Assembly (NCBI RefSeq): GCF_000382065.1
Contig: NZ_KB907501.1
Location: 248,001-312,000, forward strand
From: Stenotrophomonas hibiscicola ATCC 19867
GTDB taxonomy: Bacteria; Pseudomonadota; Gammaproteobacteria; Xanthomonadales; Xanthomonadaceae
DNA: 64,000 nt
Direction of reading: 5' to 3'
Translations under genes and position numbers: made by a program
The notes under the pieces: generated by a model
Seen by the model: the letters and a program-made list of their open reading frames with translations, nothing else
Database searches by the model: none
What the model was told of the DNA's origin: nothing
Part shown: positions 1-6,595 of the stretch, one piece after another
Numbering within the stretch: the stretch's first letter is position 1
How the letters are laid out: each line of letters starts with the position of its first letter

Positions 1-12
1 CCCGATCTACGT

Positions 13-735
13 TTACCGATCAACGCGCGCCTCGGCCTCACGGGGCGTGCCGTAATCATCCAGCCATTTGAACGCCACCGTTGCCGGCATGGCTGCACCT
101 TCCGGCAGCGCATAGCGCACCTGTGCCCCCGGCGCGATCATATCCACGTCCACGCGGCGGCCATCGGCCAGCGTCAATGAACTCAACGAGACGTGGTACG
201 CGCTCGGGTTGCGCACCTGCAGGCCATCACCATCGGCAGACCACTGCAGCGTGGCCGCTGCATCGCGTGCACTGCCCGGCAGCCCGGCCGGGCGATGGAA
301 CAGCTTCACCCGCGTACGCACCGCGAACTGCAGCAGGTTCTTGCTACTGGCATCGCTGGGCTTGGGCGGAATGTCCAGCAGATTGAAATAGAACACCGAT
401 TCGCGATCGGTTGGCAGCGGTGCCTCCGACGGGCGCGGTGCGTAGGTGACGCGATATGCCTGGCCCTGCTTCGGTTGCAGCAGTCGCGGCTCGGCCGGTG
501 TCAGCCGAAAGGGCGTACGTACATGCTCAGGACGCGACTGGCTGTCGCCGTCATCGATCCACACCTGGGTCATCGCGGGCAACTCACCCACGTTGCTGGC
601 CTTGACCGTCACGTCGCGGCCCTTGCTGGCATCGTGCACGATGCGCGTGCCCTGCAGTGTCACCGCGGCCGATGCCGGCAGCGCCACCGACACGGCCAGC
701 AGTGCGCATATCCACGCCTCGGCGCGTAGTTTCAT
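13..735 (-). CDS. PapD/FimC-type periplasmic pilus chaperone (locus 1)
   Basis: A 240-residue pilus chaperone that would cap pilin subunits in the periplasm by donor-strand complementation and hand them to the usher. A signal peptide ends in PASA before mature AVTLQGTRIV. The Arg of GTRIVHD and the Lys of RTRVKLFHRP match the two basic residues that anchor subunit C-termini in FimC (Arg8, Lys112), and ESVFYFNLLDIPP is a family signature. The start at 735 is chosen because GAGG lies about 7 bases upstream; an ATG four codons earlier overlaps that ribosome site. It follows the pilin gene at 796-1308 on the same strand, 60 bases away. It is very similar to the chaperone at 9682-10404, so the locus is duplicated. 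Confidence 0.93.
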   Translation of the reverse strand: MKLRAEAWICALLAVSVALPASAAVTLQGTRIVHDASKGRDVTVKASNVGELPAMTQVWIDDGDSQSRPEHVRTPFRLTPAEPRLLQPKQGQAYRVTYAPRPSEAPLPTDRESVFYFNLLDIPPKPSDASSKNLLQFAVRTRVKLFHRPAGLPGSARDAAATLQWSADGDGLQVRNPSAYHVSLSSLTLADGRRVDVDMIAPGAQVRYALPEGAAMPATVAFKWLDDYGTPREAEARVDR

Positions 736-795
736 GGTCAACCTCATTCAAGGGTGCAGGCCAGCACAACGTGGCGCTGGCCTGCCGGAAGCGGA

Positions 796-1308
796 TTACT
801 TGTAGAGCACCACGAAGTCGCCCGAGGCATTGGCAGTGCCAGCGGTAGCGTTCTGGGCCGGCGAGGCGTACCACGCGCTGTAGTCCAGCTGGCCGCTGCC
901 ACCGGCGGCGATGGTCACCCACACCGCCGGATCTTCACCGATCTTCTGCTGGTTGCCCGCAGCGTCGTACAGGGCCACGCCAACATTGGCTGCAGAAGAC
1001 GCCGCGGTCAGTGCCAGGTTGCCGGTGCTGCCATCGGGCGTGCCGCCGAAGCGCACACCCACATCCTGCGATGCACCCGAGCCCGAGCAGTCCAGGGCGA
1101 TGGTGAAGTTCTTCTGGCCGGCACGGGCGCTGGCGTTGACCGAGGCCAGATTCACCTTGCCCATCGGCACGGTGATGGTGCCGCCGGTGGAGCCCACCGA
1201 GCAGGTGGAGGTCATCAGTTCGCCGGTGATTTCCAGCGTTTCGGCAGACACCGACGACGCGGCGATGGCGAAGACGGAAAGGGACAGCAGGCGGAGCGTC
1301 AGGGACAT
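796..1308 (-). CDS. Type 1-like fimbrial pilin, probable shaft subunit (locus 1)
   Basis: A 170-residue secreted pilin. The signal peptide ends in VSA and the mature chain starts ETLEITGELMTSTCSV. A Cys near residue 36 and one in ALDCSGSG would form the usual pilin disulfide. The C-terminus GDFVVLYK has the penultimate Tyr typical of chaperone-recognised subunits. It is the first gene of a leftward pilin-chaperone unit. It closely resembles the pilin at 10463-10981 and ends in the same eight residues. It is divergent from the adhesin-usher-pilin unit that starts at 1511. Calling it the major shaft subunit is an inference from its position and its pairing with the chaperone. Confidence 0.9.
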   Translation of the reverse strand: MSLTLRLLSLSVFAIAASSVSAETLEITGELMTSTCSVGSTGGTITVPMGKVNLASVNASARAGQKNFTIALDCSGSGASQDVGVRFGGTPDGSTGNLALTAASSAANVGVALYDAAGNQQKIGEDPAVWVTIAAGGSGQLDYSAWYASPAQNATAGTANASGDFVVLYK

Positions 1309-1396
1309 GACAGTTCTCGGTTGTGGAATGAAGGCACGCAGTGGCCGCCCACGGCAGCCAGCGCGGCCAGTTTCGACGCGCGCGCCAGACCACGGA

Positions 1397-1412
1397 ATGC
1401 AACAAGTTGTAA
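1397..1412. promoter_or_regulatory. TGCAA-N4-TTGYA palindromic motif, copy 1
   Basis: ATGCAACAAGTTGTAA matches 13 of 16 bases of the motif found exactly at 9160 and 11070. It ends 89 bases before the pilin start at 1308, the same distance as the 11070 copy from the second pilin start at 10981. It is a candidate operator or activator site. Confidence 0.5.
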
Positions 1413-1433
1413 AAGCGCGTTGACGTTTGCGAA

Positions 1434-1449
1434 CTGCAATTAATCCGAT
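1434..1449 (+). promoter_or_regulatory. TGCAA motif, degenerate copy facing the adhesin gene
   Basis: CTGCAATTAATCCGAT keeps the left half-site and lies 18 bases before a TGCCTA hexamer. It aligns with the site upstream of usher 2, including the following GGAAG. The right half-site is poorly kept. Confidence 0.35.
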
Positions 1450-1510
1450 AGGAAGTGGCAGTGCCGCTGCCTAGACTGCGCGGCCTCGATTGGTTTCCAA
1501 GGGGATCGCT

Positions 1511-2506
1511 ATGCGGATTCCATCCTCCTTTCCAGAATCGCTTCGCATGACGGCCTTGGCGGTGGTGCTGCTTGCAGTTGCAGGGCAGGCCGCAGCATGC
1601 GTTCGATTGAGGCTCGATGATCAGGTTGATGAGCTCGTTCGGACGGTCCCCAACCTGGATCGCCCAGATCAGCATTTTTCAGGCACAGGTGTGACGCTCT
1701 CAGATTCCTACCAGTGTCCGCCCGGGCAGGAAGAGTTCCTGGTGAGCATGAACCTCTCGGGGCTGACCTATGAGCGCGAGATTTCCTACGCAGGGCTGTC
1801 GGTTCCCGCTTACAGCTTGGGTCCACGCTCGCCGTTGGTGATCTTCCTGCATGGCGTACGTGGTTCCGGCGGTTTCGGTGGCTCTCTCTCGGCCATTCCA
1901 TTGCGCAACGGCTTGCTCAACCGGAATCCAGGTACGTTGCTCGCCTCGGCATCTACAATCGAGCACTACATCCAGATCCGGATCTTCTTCCGCGGTGGTG
2001 CGATGGAGAGCGTGCCTCGCTCATTCCTGGGTACGGTAGAGACGTGGCCGGTAAGTAATCCGGCCAATCCATTCCGGCATTCCTTTACGGTGGAGTTCAC
2101 GGTCCCTCCCGTCACCTGCACGCTCGCCAATGCGTCCCACACCCTTGACGACGTGCTCGCCAACGAACTCGCCGCCAGCGGCAGCAACGCGAAGGAATCC
2201 AGCTTCGACGTCGCGATGAACTGCCCGATGGACAACATCGACGTGCAGCTGTCGTTGGCCGATGCCAATGATCCTGGCAGCAGCAACGGCCAGCTTGCGC
2301 CAGCGCCAAGCGCCACCGCTGGCGGGGTGCAGGTGCAGCTGCTCCGTGGTGGCCAGCCGGTGCAGTTCGGCCAGGCGTGGTCGCACGGCTGGTCCAGCAA
2401 GGGGCAACAGGCCATTCCGTTCAGTGCGCGCTATCTGCGTACGGCCGATCCGTTGGTGCCGGGCGACGTCAAAGGCGAGGCGGTGCTGACCGCCGACTAC
2501 CGATGA
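1511..2506 (+). CDS. Two-domain fimbrial tip adhesin (locus 1)
   Basis: A 331-residue secreted protein with the layout of FimH-like tip adhesins. The signal peptide ends near QAAA. An N-terminal receptor-binding-like domain of about 170 residues follows, then a C-terminal pilin domain from about residue 200 (PVTCTLANASHTLDDV). It ends in GEAVLTADYR, a terminal beta strand like those bound by chaperones. The ATG at 1511 has AAGGGG six bases upstream; a TTG at 1490 is the alternative. Its stop overlaps the usher start. GC looks mosaic: about 55% around 1621-1680 against about 73% around 2281-2340, which suggests the binding domain was exchanged. The ligand cannot be predicted. The C-terminal domain resembles those of the adhesins at 14508 and 15617. 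Confidence 0.8.
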   Translation: MRIPSSFPESLRMTALAVVLLAVAGQAAACVRLRLDDQVDELVRTVPNLDRPDQHFSGTGVTLSDSYQCPPGQEEFLVSMNLSGLTYEREISYAGLSVPAYSLGPRSPLVIFLHGVRGSGGFGGSLSAIPLRNGLLNRNPGTLLASASTIEHYIQIRIFFRGGAMESVPRSFLGTVETWPVSNPANPFRHSFTVEFTVPPVTCTLANASHTLDDVLANELAASGSNAKESSFDVAMNCPMDNIDVQLSLADANDPGSSNGQLAPAPSATAGGVQVQLLRGGQPVQFGQAWSHGWSSKGQQAIPFSARYLRTADPLVPGDVKGEAVLTADYR

Positions 2507-5019
2507 TGGCTGTCAATCGTACCCGTGCCGCCACGCGATCGCTCTGCGCCGCCATCGGTGGGGTGCTGTCGGCTGGATTCGCACTGGATGCCACGGCAGC
2601 CCCGGTCGAGTTCAGCGAAGGTTTCCTGATCGGCGGCGAAGCCATCGACATGGCGCGATACGCCAACGGCAATCCGCTGCCGGCCGGCGACTACGCGGTG
2701 GACGTGCATGTGAACGGCGAGTTCCTGCGCAGCCAGGACATCCGCTTCGTCATCCAGGACGACCCGCAGATTGCGGTGCCATGCCTGTCACCGGCGCTGG
2801 TACGCGGGCTGCCGTTGAAGCCTGCGTTCCTGGAGGCACTGCCCGCCGAAGACAGCACCTGCGTGAATCTGCCAGCGCTGGTGGAGGGCGCCAACAGCAC
2901 CTTTGACAGTGGCGAGCTGAAGTTGTCCCTCAGCATTCCGCAGGCGGCACAGGCCATCGCCGCGCGTGGCTTCGTGGCACCGGAACTGCGCGACGACGGC
3001 ATCACCGCTGCCTTCATCGATTACAGCGCCAACCACTACCGCAGCCAAGGCAGCGACAGCAGTTACCTTGGGCTGCGGGCAGGCGTGAACCTGGGCGCAT
3101 GGCGGCTTCGCCACCGCGCATCGTTCACCCATGGCAGACAGGGCACCCGGCACGAGGTCATCAGCAGCCATCTGCAACGCGACATTCCGCGCTGGAACAG
3201 CCAACTGCTGCTGGGCCAGGGCAACACCGGTGGCGAGCCGTTCGAAAGCGTGCCGTTCACCGGCATCCGGGTGGCCAGCGACGAACGCATGCTGCCCGAT
3301 TCGCTGCGCGGCTATGCGCCGGTGGTGCAGGGCATCGCCGAAGGCAATGCAGTGGTCACCATCCGCCAGAACGGCAGCATCATTCACGAAAGCAATGTGG
3401 CGCCGGGCCCGTTCACCATCGAGGATCTGTATCCCACCAACTTCGGCGGCGATCTGGACGTCAGCGTTACCGAAGCCGATGGCCGCGTGCAGCGCTTCAG
3501 TGTCAATTTCTCCGCCGTGCCGCAGGCGTTGCGTGCCGGGTCGTCGCGCTTTGCGGTCACCGCGGGCGAGCTGCGCGACACCGGCAACACGCTGCAGGCG
3601 CTGCGCTTCACCGAGGGCACCTACGCGCACGGCCTGAACAACCGGCTTACCGTGCTGGGTGGCGCGCAGCTGGGTGAGGACTATCGCGCCCTGCTCGCCG
3701 GTGCTGCGGTCAACACGGCCATCGGTGCATTCGGTGCCGATGTCACCCATTCGCGCGCCCGCCTGCGCGGCAACGACACCGCCACCGGCAACAGCTTCCG
3801 CGTGAATTACCAACGTTACGTGGCGCGCACCGGTACGAACTTCGGCCTGGCTGCGTATCGCTACAGTACGCGCGGCTTCCTCAGCCTCAACGATGTGGCA
3901 CGCGCGCAGAGCGACGACTGGGGTTACGGCCAGCGCGCCCGCCAGCGCTACCAGGTGAACTTCTCGCAGAAGGTCGGCCAGCGCAGCAACCTGTATCTCA
4001 GCGGCGGCCATGTGTCTTACTGGGACAGCGCCCGACGCCGCAACGATTTCCAGGTGGGCTTCCAGAGCACGCTGGGGCGGGTCAACTATGGTGTGTCCGC
4101 GCTGCGCTTCCGCGTGGGCGATGGCCGCCAGGACACCCGCTACGCGTTCACCCTCAGCGTGCCGCTGGGCCGTAGCGCCAACGCGCCGCGTGCCAGCACC
4201 CAGCTCAGCCACGCCGATAGTGGCAGGCAGTCGCAGCTGGGCATCACCGGCAGCCTGGGTGAGTCACGTGCGCTGAGCTACAGCCTGTCCAGCGCACAAG
4301 GCAATGGACAGAACAGCCATAGTGCTTATGCCGCGTGGCAAGGCAGCCGTGGCAATCTCAATGCCGGCTACAGCCGCAGTGGCGACTACCGCAGCCTGTC
4401 GCTTGGCGCATCGGGCAGCGTGGCGCTGCACAGCGGTGGCCTGAACCTGGGCGCTCCCGTGGGCGACGGCTTCGCGCTGGTGCAGGCGCCGGGGGCGCAG
4501 GGCGCACGCATCGGCAGCAGCACTGACCTACGTGTGGCGCGCAATGGCTACGCACTGCTGCCGCACATCAGCCCCTATCGCTGGAACACCATTGACCTGG
4601 ACCCCTCTGGCCTGCCGATCGAGGTGGAGCTGCTGCAGACCTCGCAGCGTGTAGCGCCCACCGCCGGTGGCATCGTGCGCGTGCCGTTCCAGGTGCGCCG
4701 CGAGCGCACGCTGTTCATCGACGCCACCGACGCGCTGGGCCAGCCGCTGCCGTTTGCGGCGATGGTGCAGACCGAAGACAGCACGCCGACCGGTGCGGTG
4801 GGGCAGGGCGGGGTGATCCAGCTGCGGGGTGCGCAGGACAGCGGCGCGTTGATCGTCGACCCCGATGGCAAGCGACGCTGCCGCATCGACTACCGAATGC
4901 CCGATGCGCCGGACGCCTACGGGCTGTCGTGGAGCCAGGCCGTGTGCGTGCCGCAGCCGTTGCCGCCGGAGAGCCTGCAGGCGGGCACGCCGGAGCAGGA
5001 AGAGGGCACCGCCCCATGA
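2503..5019 (+). CDS. Fimbrial outer-membrane usher (locus 1)
   Basis: An 838-residue usher of the FimD/PapC family, forming the outer-membrane pore through which subunits are polymerised and secreted. After a signal peptide ending near DATAA, the N-terminal domain begins VEFSEGFLIGGEAIDMARYA. The central barrel and plug region includes LLLGQGNTGGEPFES, DERMLPDSLRGYAPVV and VTIRQNG. The C-terminal domain has the conserved Cys pair (RRCRIDYRM and SQAVCVP). The start at 2503 overlaps the adhesin stop as ATGA, so translation is probably coupled. It is close to the usher at 11394-13934 over its whole length. Pilin and chaperone partners are on the opposite strand at 13-1308. Confidence 0.95.
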   Translation: MMAVNRTRAATRSLCAAIGGVLSAGFALDATAAPVEFSEGFLIGGEAIDMARYANGNPLPAGDYAVDVHVNGEFLRSQDIRFVIQDDPQIAVPCLSPALVRGLPLKPAFLEALPAEDSTCVNLPALVEGANSTFDSGELKLSLSIPQAAQAIAARGFVAPELRDDGITAAFIDYSANHYRSQGSDSSYLGLRAGVNLGAWRLRHRASFTHGRQGTRHEVISSHLQRDIPRWNSQLLLGQGNTGGEPFESVPFTGIRVASDERMLPDSLRGYAPVVQGIAEGNAVVTIRQNGSIIHESNVAPGPFTIEDLYPTNFGGDLDVSVTEADGRVQRFSVNFSAVPQALRAGSSRFAVTAGELRDTGNTLQALRFTEGTYAHGLNNRLTVLGGAQLGEDYRALLAGAAVNTAIGAFGADVTHSRARLRGNDTATGNSFRVNYQRYVARTGTNFGLAAYRYSTRGFLSLNDVARAQSDDWGYGQRARQRYQVNFSQKVGQRSNLYLSGGHVSYWDSARRRNDFQVGFQSTLGRVNYGVSALRFRVGDGRQDTRYAFTLSVPLGRSANAPRASTQLSHADSGRQSQLGITGSLGESRALSYSLSSAQGNGQNSHSAYAAWQGSRGNLNAGYSRSGDYRSLSLGASGSVALHSGGLNLGAPVGDGFALVQAPGAQGARIGSSTDLRVARNGYALLPHISPYRWNTIDLDPSGLPIEVELLQTSQRVAPTAGGIVRVPFQVRRERTLFIDATDALGQPLPFAAMVQTEDSTPTGAVGQGGVIQLRGAQDSGALIVDPDGKRRCRIDYRMPDAPDAYGLSWSQAVCVPQPLPPESLQAGTPEQEEGTAP

Positions 5020-5057
5020 GTTTCGTCTTTCCTTTCAACGTTCACAGGAGTTCAACC

Positions 5058-5567
5058 ATGTCCCGTTCTCTTCTTCAGGTGATCGCGGTGCCGATGCTGT
5101 GCCTGATCGCGTCGGCCGTAGGTGCCCAAACCACACTCACCATCAGCGGTCGCGTGCTGCCGGGCACCTGCACGCTGGCAGCGCCCACCATCGCACTGGA
5201 TCCGGTGAAGGCCGATGAGATGACGCCAGGTGCCGCCAACAGCGTGAAGGCCGGTGCACTGAACTTCACGGGCTGCGTGGGCGTCAGCCGTGCGCGCCTG
5301 TCCTTCGATGGCACGGCCGCCGACGGCGACCCGGAGCGCTGGAAGAACACCGCCGCCACCACGCCAGCAACCGGCGTGACGGTCGCGCTGCTGGCCGGCG
5401 CGACCGGCAACACGTACCTGAAGAAGGGCGACACTGATATTCCGGTGGCTGTCTCTGGCGCGACGGCGTCCTATCCGCTGCGCGCGGGTTACTTCATTCC
5501 CAACACCAGTGGTATCAACGCCGGCAATATCTCCACCGAGATCGTGGTCACCGCCGCCTACGACTGA
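5058..5567 (+). CDS. Minor fimbrial pilin subunit (locus 1)
   Basis: A 169-residue secreted pilin-fold protein. The signal peptide ends VGA and the mature part starts QTTLTISGRVLPGTCTL. The second Cys is in FTGCVGVSRARLSF, and the C-terminus is STEIVVTAAYD. AGGAG lies 7 bases before the ATG at 5058, 38 bases after the usher stop. It is the last gene of the rightward unit of locus 1. It is the same length as and clearly homologous to 13967-14476, but unlike the paired pilins at 796 and 10463, so it may be an adaptor or terminator subunit rather than the shaft. That role is inference. Confidence 0.88.
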   Translation: MSRSLLQVIAVPMLCLIASAVGAQTTLTISGRVLPGTCTLAAPTIALDPVKADEMTPGAANSVKAGALNFTGCVGVSRARLSFDGTAADGDPERWKNTAATTPATGVTVALLAGATGNTYLKKGDTDIPVAVSGATASYPLRAGYFIPNTSGINAGNISTEIVVTAAYD

Positions 5568-5583
5568 AAACCGGCGCGGCCCT

Positions 5584-5654
5584 GTAGAGCCGAGCCCACG
5601 CTCGGCTGCTCTTCGGTCAGGTTCCGGGCAAGCCGAGCATGGGCTCGGCTCTAC
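5584..5654. repeat. SMAG-type REP dimer
   Basis: Two inverted GTAG-ended palindromes: GTAGAGCCGAGCCCACGCTC at the left and its mate ending GGGCTCGGCTCTAC at 5654. Each can fold into a hairpin. Ends and stem match the SMAG repeats described for S. maltophilia. It sits between the converging genes at 5567 and 5663 and could help end transcription on both strands. Confidence 0.85.
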
Positions 5655-5662
5655 AGAAGCCG

Positions 5663-6073
5663 CTAAGCTGCGTGCAGCTGCACATCCACATACTCGGCCA
5701 ACCCCCGGCACGCCAGCAGCAACCCCTCGCGCGCGTCATCGTCCACCTGCTGGCTGATCTCGCCGTCCACGCGCACGCGCTCGGTGGCGTGCAGCAGTTC
5801 AAGTAGAAATGTCAGCCCGGCATTGGCGCGGTCGATGCGCGCCAGTGCCAGCCGCTGCCCTGGCGTGCGGCCTTTGCCCGGCCACGGCTGCCCATCGGCG
5901 GCGTCGCCCTGGCGGATGTGCTGCAGGCAGTGCAGCAGCGTGATGGTGCCGGGCGCTTCGCCTTCCTGCAGTGTGGCGAAGGTGCTTTCCAGCGTGCGCG
6001 CCAGATCGTCGGGCAGGCGCGTGGCGGCCTCGCCCAAGGTGGCGAACAGGTGGGGATAGTGTGATGTGGTCAT
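5663..6073 (-). CDS. Hypothetical small protein behind a structured leader
   Basis: A 136-residue protein starting MTTSHYPHLFATLGEA. I do not recognise the family. It has no signal peptide or clear membrane segment. It looks alpha-helical and soluble, with an acidic-hydrophobic C-terminal half (SQQVDDDAREGLLLACRGLA). The start at 6073 is set by AAGGA about 8 bases upstream. The 390 bases before it are packed with inverted repeats (see 6098-6327), so expression may be controlled in the leader. It lies alone between fimbrial locus 1 and an autotransporter and is separated from both by SMAG repeats. Function unknown. Confidence 0.65.
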   Translation of the reverse strand: MTTSHYPHLFATLGEAATRLPDDLARTLESTFATLQEGEAPGTITLLHCLQHIRQGDAADGQPWPGKGRTPGQRLALARIDRANAGLTFLLELLHATERVRVDGEISQQVDDDAREGLLLACRGLAEYVDVQLHAA

Positions 6074-6097
6074 GGCGGCGTCCTTGTGTGCGAAGCA

Positions 6098-6327
6098 AGG
6101 GGCCACCCCGCTTAACAGCGAGGGTGGCGGACGGTGCGTGGTTGCAATACCGGTGACAACTCTGCGAAACGCCGGCGGGCACGAGGCCCCCACGCACCGC
6201 CCGCCATGTAAGCGCGGACAGAATGCCTGCCGGCGCCACCCGAGGAATGGGCGACGCCGACAGGCAAGCGTAAACAACAGAGTCATCAAACGGGATTGCA
6301 AGCCCGTGCCACCCGTTGTCGGTGGCG
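6098..6327 (-). promoter_or_regulatory. Multi-hairpin leader upstream of the unknown gene
   Basis: On the minus strand, upstream of the start at 6073, several stems follow one another. GCCACC/GGTGGC lies near 6309-6327. A 17-bp stem joins 6248-6264 to 6224-6240. A 16-bp stem joins 6190-6205 to 6126-6141 and encloses about 48 bases. A last hairpin near 6103-6126 ends about 20 bases before the ribosome site. The long stems are fully paired on the minus strand only if G-U pairs are allowed, while the plus-strand versions contain A-C mismatches. This favours a functional RNA on the gene's own strand. I match it to no known riboswitch. Confidence 0.5.
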
Positions 6328-6461
6328 GACACATGATGCGCACGAAGGTGCCGCTGTACCAATCAGAAAAGTTTCAAATTCAAAGTTATTGCAATCTGCA
6401 TGCGCGCGAAAGATCGCCGTGCAGAGTGAGGCGAATGCGTCAGCATTCGCGCAGCGTCCTT

Positions 6462-6550
6462 GTAGAGCCGAGCCATGCTCGGCTTGCCGCGCGAAGCGCG
6501 GCGCTTTCCGCAATCTGATCGGACAGCAGCCGAGCATGGCTCGGCTCTAC
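6462..6550. repeat. SMAG-type REP dimer with internal hairpin
   Basis: Inverted SMAG units GTAGAGCCGAGCCATGCTCG and its mate ending GCTCGGCTCTAC flank a spacer containing CCGCGCGAAGCGCGG, itself a hairpin. The same three-part layout recurs at 9255-9345 and 20781-20870. It lies between the leader of the unknown gene and the autotransporter terminator. Confidence 0.85.
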
Positions 6551-6559
6551 AGAAAGCAG

Positions 6560-6586
6560 AACGGCGCCGGAGATGTCGGCGCCGTT
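6560..6586 (-). terminator. Probable terminator of autotransporter A
   Basis: Ten-base stem AACGGCGCCG / CGGCGCCGTT with a 7-base loop, starting 10 bases after the stop at 6596 on the minus strand. It is followed on that strand by a pyrimidine-rich CTGCTTTCTG. A mutated copy accompanies the relic at 9390. Confidence 0.65.
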
Positions 6587-6595
6587 CTATTCCCA

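Larger units (their letters stand above)
1309..1510. promoter_or_regulatory. Divergent intergenic control region of fimbrial locus 1
   Basis: This 202-base gap separates the leftward pilin from the rightward adhesin. It carries two TGCAA-type motifs, at 1397-1412 and 1434-1449. Eighteen bases after the second lies TGCCTA (1468-1473), a possible -10. The same spacing occurs upstream of the second usher gene (site 11293-11308, TGTCTA at 11327-11332). A start near 1480 would leave a short leader before the ATG at 1511. Promoter strength and the identity of any regulator are unknown. Confidence 0.5.

Noticed and set aside
13..1308. Identity with the described SMF-1 fimbria of S. maltophilia
   Set aside because: The mature pilin start (ETLEITGELMTSTC) does not resemble the SMF-1 N-terminus as I recall it, and the operon layout differs.
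2788..4212. 474-codon open frame antisense to usher 1
   Set aside because: Same reason: GC-driven shadow; a similar shadow exists opposite usher 2, which follows from their homology.
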